DNA from: Methanosarcinaceae archaeon
GTDB lineage: Archaea > Halobacteriota > Methanosarcinia > Methanosarcinales > Methanosarcinaceae
Length of the DNA stretch: 12,432 nt
NCBI GenBank assembly: GCA_020793555.1
Contig: DQIO01000273.1
Span: 1-12,432 of the forward strand
Direction of reading: 5' to 3'
In this document: in pieces, positions 5,754-11,975 of the stretch
Numbering within the stretch: position 1 is the first letter of the stretch
How the letters are laid out: each line of letters starts with the position of its first letter
Position numbers and translations under genes: made by a program
The notes under the pieces: model-generated
Told to the model about the DNA's origin: nothing
The model's database searches: none
The model's input: only the letters and a program-made list of their open reading frames with translations

Positions 5754-6470
5754 ATGTCACAAATTAAGTCTAGCAAAATAATCTTACTAATAACAATATT
5801 TCTCGTTATTTTTGCTGTATATATCAGTTTATCTAAAATGAATGATGACGGAGTTAAAAGCAAAGGTGACGATGTTATTGGTTTGAATCTACCAGATTCA
5901 GAAGACACGAAGGAAAATGATTTTATCGTTGGTCCGGGTCTACCTGGACCTGAAGATATGGTATACTGGTATGTACCTGATAGTTTAAAGGATAACAAAC
6001 TTGATTCATCGCCTTATTTTCCTGCGATATCACAATATTCCGATTCTATGAATTACACAAGAAGGACTATGATGACTGTATGGTACTTCGACAGTTCTGA
6101 AGATTTGAAGAATGGGGAAAAAGAGTTGTACGGATATGTGAAAGAACATGGTGAACTTTTTGATGATACTGTAAATATCACGGAACAAGTTCTCGAACAT
6201 GGAAATAAACGTATATTTGGTTCAACGAATCTTAATGTAACAAGATATGAAAGTGAAGAAACTTCCGGGTATTTTGCAGTCATAATAAAACCCTTTTTAA
6301 GTAACCTGAATAATTATTTCATAATTTATTATGGCACAAATGAGAAGTCCTTAGAGGAGGAACTTGATACCATAAAGAATCTCATGGCAAAAGAATACTA
6401 TATGGCCAACAAAAATGGGTATGTCAGAGGATTAAACGACTATAATGTTACAGTAGGGGGTAAAACATAA
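5754..6470 (+). CDS. Single-pass membrane protein, unknown function, C-terminus possibly fused to protease remains
   Basis: From ATG 5754 the product is 238 residues. A lysine/serine start and one membrane segment (~8-28, IILLITIFLVIFAVYISLS) precede an outer acidic, Pro/Gly-containing linker (VGPGLPGPEDM) and a mixed domain of ~150 residues (TMMTVWYFDSSEDL, KNGEKELYGYVKEHGELFDD, SGYFAVIIKPFLSNLNNYFI, SLEEELDTIKNLMAKEYY). I do not recognise the family. GTG 5745 is an alternative start; neither has a strong ribosome site. The final residues (YNVTVGGKT), the TAA and the following protease fragment share one reading frame. The last ~15 residues may therefore come from the protease gene and not from this family. 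It is the last gene of the run begun at 4174, with a 23-base gap to the gene before. Confidence 0.62.
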   Translation: MSQIKSSKIILLITIFLVIFAVYISLSKMNDDGVKSKGDDVIGLNLPDSEDTKENDFIVGPGLPGPEDMVYWYVPDSLKDNKLDSSPYFPAISQYSDSMNYTRRTMMTVWYFDSSEDLKNGEKELYGYVKEHGELFDDTVNITEQVLEHGNKRIFGSTNLNVTRYESEETSGYFAVIIKPFLSNLNNYFIIYYGTNEKSLEEELDTIKNLMAKEYYMANKNGYVRGLNDYNVTVGGKT

Positions 6471-6638
6471 ACTGCTGAGGGTGGAGATAATGGTTCTCCT
6501 GTATTCCGTACAACTAGTACATACAATGCTGAAATAATGGGAATACACAGTGGAGGAGCTACAGATGGACCATATTTTATATTTTCATTAATCAGTGGAA
6601 TTTACGCTGATTACACATTGGACAGCTCTCCAGTTGGT
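6471..6638 (+). pseudogene. C-terminal fragment of a trypsin-like (S1) serine protease, catalytic Ser replaced by Asn
   Basis: Directly after the TAA at 6468-6470, and in the same frame, the bases encode TAEGGDNGSPVFRTTSTYNA, then EIMGIHSGGATDGPYFIFSL, then ISGIYADYTLDSSPVG. This is the end of a chymotrypsin-fold protease: the GDSG[GSA]P active-site loop, a G-I-H-S-G-G strand and a closing I-S-x-I helix. The active-site serine codon is AAT here (GDNGSP), one transition from AGT. The His and Asp parts of the triad are absent from the window. At 6636 the frame runs out of register into the mptE-like repeat and stops at 6720-6722. The piece is non-functional. It may be the remains of another exported protease of the island, cut by the event that formed the right boundary. 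Confidence 0.65.
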
Positions 6639-6772
6639 GCGTGTATCTCGCAAAGGAGTTCGGTGCTGCAAGTATTACGCTTGTTGGGTTTGATTTTGAT
6701 GATGTTAATGTTTCGGAAATGAAGAAGAAGAAACTGAAATGGGCAAAGCGGTTGATCGATGCAATATGATCG
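6636..6772 (+). pseudogene. Direct repeat, right copy: detached 3' end of mptE-like gene
   Basis: This is the gap-free counterpart of 13-149, with 8 differences. In frame it encodes CVYLAKEFGAASITLVGFDF, then DDVNVSEMKKKKLKWAKRLIDAI, and a TGA at 6767-6769. No start codon, DGDR motif or upstream part is attached; the bases before 6636 are protease remains. The final helix reads WAKRLIDAI here against WAKLLIDAI in the left copy. Because the DUF373 gene starts 110 bases further on, this copy may occupy the gene's original position. The synonymous bias of the differences suggests they arose while both ends were coding, as when an incoming element carries a related strain's copy. Confidence 0.85.
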
Positions 6773-6785
6773 GTTTAATATGACA

Positions 6786-6837
6786 GATGCAGACTAAATG
6801 TATTGGGGTGCATCTTGCCGCTGATATCTTTTATCAG
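6786..6837. other. Two small inverted repeats between the mptE-like end and DUF373 gene
   Basis: GATGCA (6786-6791) pairs with TGCATC (6809-6814), and CTGATA (6821-6826) pairs with TATCAG (6832-6837). The second lies just upstream of the TATA box of the DUF373 gene. They could be an end-of-transcript hairpin and an operator. No T-run follows, and six-base arms are weak evidence. Confidence 0.3.
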
Positions 6838-6840
6838 AAC

Positions 6841-6850
6841 CTATATATAT
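6841..6850 (+). promoter_or_regulatory. TATA box for the DUF373 - phosphorylase operon
   Basis: CTATATATAT at 6841-6850 lies 30-39 bases before ATG 6880. Transcription is predicted to start around 6870-6878, giving a very short leader. GAGGT at 6872-6876 is only 3 bases from the ATG. The 32-base island promoter block is not present here. Confidence 0.6.
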
Positions 6851-6879
6851 TTTCGTACTGAATTACCTACTGAGGTTTC

Positions 6880-8007
6880 ATGCAAACATTAGTAATATGT
6901 ATCGACAGGGATGACGATCTTGGTGAGAAAGCAAAGGTAATCTCTCCAATAATAGGAAGAGAGGATAATATTAATGCTGCAGTGAAACTTGCCAGTGCCG
7001 ACCCCGAGGATTCCGATACGAATACGATCTTTGGTGGTATTAAGGTACTTGATGATCTTCTATCGAGGGGTGTCGATGCCGAAATCGTTACATTTGCCGG
7101 AGACAAGAACATTGGAGTTGTGTCCGATCAAAAGATTGCCCGTCAACTTGAAGCGGTTCTTGCAAATATCGATGCAAAAAATGCGATATTCATATCCGAT
7201 GGCGCAGAGGATGAGACGCTTGTTCCCATTGTACAGTCCCGGATTAAGATCGATTCCGTGAAGCGTATCGTGGTTATGCAAAGCGCAAATCTTGAGAGTA
7301 CTTATTATATTTTGAAAAACGCATTCAATGACCCAAAAATATCCCAGACGTTTTTCGTGCCTCTGGGGCTTGCATCGGTCATTTATGCCGTATTCTTGCT
7401 GGCAAACTATCCCGAAGGTGCGATTATTGGGATATTGGCAGCGATCGGGTTTTACATGCTCTATAGGGGTTATGGGCTTGACGATATGTCTGCTGTTTAT
7501 CGAGAAAAAATGAAAGATTCATTCTATGCCGGAAGAATGACATTTATCACTTATACGGCTGCGGCACTCGTTGGAATTATTGCAACTGTTCAAGGTGCTG
7601 TGACACTATGGGCATATTACATCAATGGCGGTGTCTCGTATTATGGGCTACTTACTCTGGTGACGGTTTTCATAAATACGTCTATCTGGTGGTATGTTGC
7701 AGCTGCCTTAATTGCAAACATTGGCAGGGTGCTCGATATTCGAATAAGCGGAAAGCCGATTATCCCATACACATCTCCTGCATTTTTTGTAATATCCATG
7801 GGGCTGTTGTTTTGGGGTGCAAGCACTTACCTATTATCGATCAGTTCGGTTGTAGGTGATGCAGGTATTCCTGACGTTAGTATTCAATACTTTGTGTATT
7901 CAGTAGTAGGTGCTGTTATTATGGCTCTTGTCGGAGTTAAGGTATCGGCAAGTAAAGTTGCAAAGGTAGAGGTAAAACTAACGGCAAAGGAAAACAACAA
8001 AAAATAA
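6880..8007 (+). CDS. DUF373 family archaeal integral membrane protein
   Basis: The 375-residue product matches the archaeal DUF373 family. A soluble N-terminal domain (~1-150) has the hallmark start LVICIDRDDDLGEKA, then SPIIGREDNINAAVKLASAD, PEDSDTNTIFGGIKVLDDL, FISDGAEDETLVPIVQSRIK and SANLESTYYILK. A membrane part (~155-370) with about six hydrophobic helices follows (for example FVPLGLASVIYAVFLLANY and FINTSIWWYVAAALIANIG). It ends in a lysine-rich tail. The aspartate-rich DRDDD and SDGAEDE motifs suggest a nucleotide- or metal-binding site, but I know of no established activity for the family. Length and motifs are complete, so the gene is intact. The phosphorylase gene follows after 24 bases, probably in one operon. 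Base composition is richer in G+C than the island to its left. Confidence 0.9.
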   Translation: MQTLVICIDRDDDLGEKAKVISPIIGREDNINAAVKLASADPEDSDTNTIFGGIKVLDDLLSRGVDAEIVTFAGDKNIGVVSDQKIARQLEAVLANIDAKNAIFISDGAEDETLVPIVQSRIKIDSVKRIVVMQSANLESTYYILKNAFNDPKISQTFFVPLGLASVIYAVFLLANYPEGAIIGILAAIGFYMLYRGYGLDDMSAVYREKMKDSFYAGRMTFITYTAAALVGIIATVQGAVTLWAYYINGGVSYYGLLTLVTVFINTSIWWYVAAALIANIGRVLDIRISGKPIIPYTSPAFFVISMGLLFWGASTYLLSISSVVGDAGIPDVSIQYFVYSVVGAVIMALVGVKVSASKVAKVEVKLTAKENNKK

Positions 8008-8031
8008 TAAAAGGTTGATACTATTTCTAAT

Positions 8032-8808
8032 ATGATTTCTGACGTAGCGGTTGTAATATTTGGCGGTGTTGGGTTTGCAATTGCAAAAGATTGCCATGGC
8101 CGAACAATCAGTACTCCATATGGTGATGTGACAATATACATCACTCGAATGAGCGGGTCTGATGTCGCTATTATTCCAAGACATGCGAATGTGGATGAAC
8201 ACATGCCTCCGCACATGATCAACTATCGTGCAAATGTATGGGCTGTACGTGAACTTGGGGCAAAGCGCATAATTTCTACAAATTCGGTTGGCACGATGAA
8301 AGATCACTCTATTGGGAGTTTTGTGCTGCTCGATGATTTTGTTGATTTAACTAAAAACAGAACATCTACTTTTTTTGATACCGAGACCGTGCATGTGGAT
8401 ATGGTGGAACCGTATTGTCCGGAGATTAAGGGATGTCTTGCAGACTCTCTTGAAAGAAAGGGAATTGACTACTCTGAAGGCACATACGTATGCACGGAAG
8501 GACCGCGTTTTGAGACAAGGGCTGAGATCGCTATGATGAAGCAGTTTGGGGATGTGGTCGGCATGACGGGTGTGCCTGAAGTGATACTTGCAAAAGAACT
8601 GGAATTGTGTTATGCATCCATCTGCACGGTTACGAATTACGCATGCGGTTTGGGAAATGGTAAATTAAAACTGACGGTTGATGAGGTTGTGGATACATTA
8701 CGCGGTGCACAAGGTGCACTTTTGGGAGTGGTGTCGGATGCGATATCCAATTTGCCGGATGATAGAAAGTGTGATTGTCGGGATGCCACTGTGGGTGCGC
8801 GGGTTTAA
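8032..8808 (+). CDS. 5'-methylthioinosine / methylthioadenosine phosphorylase (PNP family)
   Basis: The 258-residue product is a full-length member of the MTAP/PNP family. Visible motifs, in order, are GGVGF (11-15, phosphate loop; usual GGTG), PYG, PRHANVDEHMPPHMINYRAN (49-68), STNSVGTMK, DDFVDLTKNRTSTFFD, VEPYCP, TYVCTEGPRFETRAE (151-165), VVGMTGVPEVILAKELELCYAS and TNYACG (201-206). It cleaves a 5'-methylthio-nucleoside with phosphate to release the base and methylthioribose-1-phosphate, a salvage step for the by-product of polyamine and other SAM-dependent reactions. The two aspartates that hold the adenine amino group in human MTAP (Asp220, Asp222) are Asn202 and Ala204 here. This points to a 6-oxopurine substrate, as in the methanogen methylthioinosine phosphorylase. 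ATG 8032 is the first start after two stops; only a weak AGGTTGAT precedes it. It is coupled to the DUF373 gene. Confidence 0.88.
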   Translation: MISDVAVVIFGGVGFAIAKDCHGRTISTPYGDVTIYITRMSGSDVAIIPRHANVDEHMPPHMINYRANVWAVRELGAKRIISTNSVGTMKDHSIGSFVLLDDFVDLTKNRTSTFFDTETVHVDMVEPYCPEIKGCLADSLERKGIDYSEGTYVCTEGPRFETRAEIAMMKQFGDVVGMTGVPEVILAKELELCYASICTVTNYACGLGNGKLKLTVDEVVDTLRGAQGALLGVVSDAISNLPDDRKCDCRDATVGARV

Positions 8809-8871
8809 ATTATAATCACAAACCTGTGGTTCATTCTATATCGGCATGATACTTGAAGACACTTAGTAACC

Positions 8872-10302
8872 TTAACTCTGCTTTTTAGGGAATATATCAA
8901 GTCCAAGTTTTTCATCCAACTCTCGTACCTTCTTTGGCACTTCAGTAATCAAATTTTCCTCCTTCAAATCAATGTGGTAGACTCCACCATACTTGTGCAA
9001 TAGATCAATCGGTGTCATCTTGCTATTCAGCCCAGCCTTCTTCAATAGATTCTCTATTATGCAATGTATGTAAAGAGATATGAATGAAATAAAGACGTGT
9101 CCAAATACGCTCTCATCACTTTGCAGATATAATTTATCGGCATCAAGAACAGTCTTGTACGTATCGAACATCTTCTCAACAAATTCTCTTTTCTTAAATA
9201 GCTCAAATATCTCATATTCCTCAACGTCCATGTTGGACACAATAAGAATTTGTCCCGCTCGTTTCATCTTTTCGTTGAGTTGTTTCTTATTGATCTTTCC
9301 TTCATCCAGCTTCTTGTACAGCGTCTTCTGCTCTTCAAGCTTCAGATCTTGGTCATCAAAAAGATAGAGGGTATAGTTATCGAACTTCTTTTTCCCACAC
9401 CTTATCAAACGTTTGTGATATGTGAAATGCTCATTAAGATGAATGCGGTTTTTATAGTGCCGACTGTTTCTCCTTGTAGGAAGTATGTACGACATCCCCA
9501 TTCCTTCAAGAAATTCCATTGTATCATCTGAAAAAAAACCGCGGTCTAAAATCAAGGTCTTCCCTTTTGCATCAATTTCTTTGATTGAATTATACAACGT
9601 GGCTATGTCCCTCACACTTCCTGGAATGGATCGTATCATTGCTGGCAAACCGGTATCAGCACTGCAAAGAAGTGCAAGATTTATTTGCGGTACATGCAGA
9701 TGGTTCTTATTGTACCCTTTCTCTGCTTGAGCTATGCTCATGGAACGTGTGAACATGGAACTCAAGTCATAAACCAGTTGATTGCTTTGATTGACCAGTT
9801 TCTTGAATATTGCATTTTGGCCAACACGGTTTATGCCTACACTATGCAATACTTTGGAGAGGTTTTTTGGATTTAGTTGAGGGTTGATGTGCTCTACATT
9901 GTAGAGTTTTTCCCATGATTCTTTTGCACGTTTCATGGGTACGTATCCATTGATACGAACCATTGCAAGTGAATATATTTCTTCCCAGCAGTCTGGAAAT
10001 GCATCTATCAATGGTGGTTTGAGTGATTTCATCGACTCATGCAGTACCATTGAGTTGCCATACTCTGTGACATTTCTGATATCGGATGAAGCCAGCTTTT
10101 TTCGCTTTCTTGATTCTATTAGTCCTTCAGTCTTGTCGAGTTTACCAAGGTATTTTGAGGTCTTTCTTGGCTTTTTGAGTTCCTTGTCCCAGTAAGTTGT
10201 TGAGTGGTAGGCATAGTGATTTTTGCCTATTACTTTTATTTCAAGGCACTTTGTGCCTTGTTCTCTCTGCTTTTCTAACCAGTTCTTTGCCCATTTATCC
10301 AT
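8872..10302 (-). CDS. DDE transposase of an IS4/IS1634-type insertion sequence, apparently intact
   Basis: The 476-residue product has a DDE catalytic plan. Asp179 lies in LVYDLSSMF, Asp253 in LILDRGFFSDD, and Glu376 in the signature FKKREFVEKMFDTYK. That signature fits the IS4-superfamily pattern Y-x2-R-x3-E-x6-K, with Phe369 for Tyr, then Arg372, Glu376 and Lys383. A lysine-rich insertion (~320-350) lies between the second Asp and the Glu. The N-terminal ~60 residues (HYAYHSTTYWDKELKKPRKT) resemble IS1634-type transposases. No internal stops or frame breaks are seen. The start at 10302 lacks a clear ribosome site, but ATTACT and TATATATT upstream could serve as promoter. It separates the phosphorylase gene from the cytochrome gene. 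Ends are not clear: GATACTT at 8848-8854 mirrors AAGTATC at 10333-10339, but seven bases with no target duplication is weak. Confidence 0.85.
   Translation of the reverse strand: MDKWAKNWLEKQREQGTKCLEIKVIGKNHYAYHSTTYWDKELKKPRKTSKYLGKLDKTEGLIESRKRKKLASSDIRNVTEYGNSMVLHESMKSLKPPLIDAFPDCWEEIYSLAMVRINGYVPMKRAKESWEKLYNVEHINPQLNPKNLSKVLHSVGINRVGQNAIFKKLVNQSNQLVYDLSSMFTRSMSIAQAEKGYNKNHLHVPQINLALLCSADTGLPAMIRSIPGSVRDIATLYNSIKEIDAKGKTLILDRGFFSDDTMEFLEGMGMSYILPTRRNSRHYKNRIHLNEHFTYHKRLIRCGKKKFDNYTLYLFDDQDLKLEEQKTLYKKLDEGKINKKQLNEKMKRAGQILIVSNMDVEEYEIFELFKKREFVEKMFDTYKTVLDADKLYLQSDESVFGHVFISFISLYIHCIIENLLKKAGLNSKMTPIDLLHKYGGVYHIDLKEENLITEVPKKVRELDEKLGLDIFPKKQS
9943..9957. repeat. 15-bp repeat, copy inside the transposase gene
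   Basis: GTATCCATTGATACG is identical to 10436-10450. It contains a GTATC-CATT-GATAC hairpin. Here it is part of the transposase coding sequence. Confidence 0.5.
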
Positions 10303-10473
10303 ATTCAGTAATTAGGGAATAGTAATATATAAAAGTATCGAAATAATCGTGTGGAGACGAAAACAAACTAAAAAATTAAGATAAGATGTGCCCTATTCCG
10401 GCGGAGGTTGCACTTGTATATAATGCTGAACTTGAGTATCCATTGATACGTATTTTGAGTATTAAGTGGTTTT
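10303..10473. other. Gap between transposase and cytochrome genes, with second 15-bp repeat copy
   Basis: This is a 171-base non-coding stretch. It holds the transposase upstream region, a run of A-rich sequence, and at 10436-10450 the second copy of GTATCCATTGATACG with its 5-bp-stem hairpin. That hairpin lies 24-38 bases past the cytochrome stop and could end its transcript, though no clear T-run follows. An open frame of 36 codons from ATG 10386 is not convincing as a gene. Confidence 0.4.
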
Positions 10474-11424
10474 TTATATTGTGTGTGGGTCTTTGATGTG
10501 ACAGTCGATGCAGGCTTTATGTATGCCACCGCCAGAGTTGTGACATACCATACATCTAGATGCTGTATCATCCATCAATGAAGCATGGGCACCCATGTGA
10601 TTTGAATAATGACACTCCAGACATGGATTTATATCACCATGTTGTGGATGACAGCCCACACATGTATCCATATTCCCGTGCATGCTGTTCACTAATTTTT
10701 TATACTGTTCCTCGTGGCATGCACCACAAGCATCCATTTGGATTATCGAACTTGCATCATAAGTACCAACCGCAATCGTATGTGCACTTCCACCATGACA
10801 TTCCAGACACTCACTATTCTCAACTTTTATATTTGAGCCATCATGTGAAGCATGACAACCTGTGCACGAGGGTATTTGTCCATGTGTAGGATGACACCCC
10901 ACACAATCCACATTAGCATGTCTCCCACCCACATCAGGTTCAACATGACATTCTGCACAATCCATTTCCACGAAATCTCCTAATATAAGATCTTCATGCA
11001 CAAGATGGCAGGACACCACGCAGCTTTGTACACCTGCATGGGGGTTTATTTCTGTATCACTGAAAGTGGTATCGAGATTATGACATTTTGTGCAATCAGC
11101 TTTAAGTAAAGATGTATCTGCTACGACATTCCCAATATAAACGTATGACAATATTTTCTTCAATATTGTTGTTCGTACTTTGTCCCGATTTTCACGTCCG
11201 GGAGGTGAATGGCAATCGATGCAGTTTATCTTCTCGTCCTTATGAGCTTGAATAAGAATATAATCTTCCGCATCTGAATACGATTCATAGAATGGTTCCA
11301 TTGCATGACACTTGGAACATACATTTGGATTTTCCATATATGCAAAAGAAGCGCTTACACTAAATACTCCGATTAAAACTAAAAAAACTATGATAAGTAT
11401 GGGAGAAGCACTTGTTTTGTTCAT
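10474..11424 (-). CDS. Membrane-anchored multihaem c-type cytochrome (12 CxxCH plus one CxxxCH)
   Basis: From ATG 11424 the product is 316 residues. One N-terminal membrane helix (~8-27, PILIIVFLVLIGVFSVSAS) is followed by an outer, haem-rich body. Haem-binding CxxCH motifs begin at Cys36, 68, 111, 156, 174, 187, 206, 233, 255, 268, 291 and 305. A thirteenth, CVVSCH at 135-140, has three residues between the cysteines. The first two motifs with their spacing (CSKCHAMEPF ... INCIDCH) resemble NapC/NirT-type quinol dehydrogenase anchors; the C-terminal two-thirds is a dense string with many extra histidines for axial ligation. It should move electrons on the outer face of the membrane, possibly to an extracellular acceptor. 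A TTG at 11436 in the same frame is an alternative start; ATG 11424 puts lysine right before the helix. It has its own TATA box and no partner gene in view. At about 38 haem-bearing cysteine and histidine residues in 316, it is exceptionally dense. Confidence 0.9.
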   Translation of the reverse strand: MNKTSASPILIIVFLVLIGVFSVSASFAYMENPNVCSKCHAMEPFYESYSDAEDYILIQAHKDEKINCIDCHSPPGRENRDKVRTTILKKILSYVYIGNVVADTSLLKADCTKCHNLDTTFSDTEINPHAGVQSCVVSCHLVHEDLILGDFVEMDCAECHVEPDVGGRHANVDCVGCHPTHGQIPSCTGCHASHDGSNIKVENSECLECHGGSAHTIAVGTYDASSIIQMDACGACHEEQYKKLVNSMHGNMDTCVGCHPQHGDINPCLECHYSNHMGAHASLMDDTASRCMVCHNSGGGIHKACIDCHIKDPHTI

Positions 11425-11480
11425 ATAAATAACCAAGATGTGTTATGAGTGATAGAACTATAATGAATAAATTACCTGAT

Positions 11481-11493
11481 TATTTATATAAAT
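11481..11493 (-). promoter_or_regulatory. TATA box for the cytochrome gene
   Basis: On the - strand ATTTATATAAATA lies about 57-70 bases upstream of ATG 11424. This predicts a start of transcription near 11455-11460 and a leader of about 30 bases. No island promoter block is present here. Confidence 0.55.
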
Positions 11494-11525
11494 GTGCCTA
11501 ACTTGCCTCCGAATTATAAAGTATG

Positions 11526-11720
11526 TCAATAAGCAGTTTTAAGATATCTTCCCAACCTTTCACCAAGTCCATAAAGGGTTAATAATTGACCAACAACTTT
11601 GATTTCAATCATCAGATTTTTCTTAGAATACTTTAAGTTGTCCTTACTTGCTAATTCTACTCCAACATATATGTGGAATACTTTTGCCTTAATGGTATTT
11701 ATTGAGAATCTCTTCATCAC
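11526..11720 (-). pseudogene. Short open frame, probable decayed GxxExxY-family remnant
   Basis: The 64-residue frame reads FSINTIKAKVFHIYVGVELA, then SKDNLKYSKKNLMIEIKVVG, then a tail QLLTLYGLGERLGRYLKTAY. The GVELA stretch, the LMIEIKVV strand and the closing RYLKTAY resemble the middle of GxxExxY proteins, whose core has an I-x-E-[LI]-K-[AV]-[VI] strand followed by QLLxYLK. The order is disturbed, the GxxExxY signature itself is missing, and the family's ending (a LLINFG-like strand) is absent. It is therefore a remnant at most. The ACACGGATTT-type inverted repeats found upstream of many GxxExxY genes (my recollection) lie on the expected side, at 11791-11916, which strengthens the reading. 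It could still be a chance frame. No ribosome site is seen. Confidence 0.4.
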
Positions 11721-11761
11721 GAATTATACTATTTGTACGACAATTTCAATTTAGTATTACT

Positions 11762-11975
11762 GGCACGTTCCAAAATCCAGTTATTTTTCAGACGCGGATT
11801 TACACGGATTTGATATTTATCAAATATCAAACACTTTGCACCACAAACCAAATAGACTCTTATGATACCGATTATGGACAAGCTTAAATCCGTGTAAATC
11901 TGTGAAATCCGTGTCTATGTAATTATCGATTTTGATAAATCCTCTATTGAAATAACTGGTTTTTGAGATAGTGCC
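11762..11975. repeat. Nested inverted-repeat element (MITE-like), ~214 bp
   Basis: Outer arms: 11771-11786 (CAAAATCCAGTTATTT) and 11950-11965 are reverse complements with one mismatch in 16. The match extends outward, after small changes, to GGCAC (11762-11766) and GTGCC (11971-11975). Inner arms: GACGCGGATTTACACGGATTT (from 11791) faces a right arm at 11886-11916 with three AATC-CGTG-type units, in opposite sense. A perfect 8-base hairpin, TGATATTT-ATC-AAATATCA (11811-11829), lies within. The whole stretch could fold back on itself as RNA or single-strand DNA. It has no open frame of note. It sits between the GxxExxY-like remnant and the broken transposase. Confidence 0.6.

Noticed and set aside
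5660..5998. 112-codon frame on the - strand
   Set aside because: Antisense shadow of two + strand genes with better starts and membrane segments.
6537..6722. 61-codon open frame overlapping the right mptE repeat
   Set aside because: It is the protease fragment running out of frame into the repeat; not a gene.
8848..10339. GATACTT / AAGTATC as terminal inverted repeats of the insertion sequence
   Set aside because: Only seven bases, no matching target duplication; not enough to set element ends.
10386..10496. Short frame MCPIPAEVALVYNAELEYPL and onward
   Set aside because: No ribosome site, overlaps the cytochrome 3' end, no recognisable family.
10560..10889. 109-codon His-rich frame on the + strand
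   Set aside because: Antisense of the cytochrome's Cys-His-rich region; the histidines come from TGACA/CATG repeats in the haem motifs.
11886..11916. ACACGG-type units as a CRISPR array
   Set aside because: Units are about 10 bases with no spacers of even length and are arranged as inverted, not direct, repeats.
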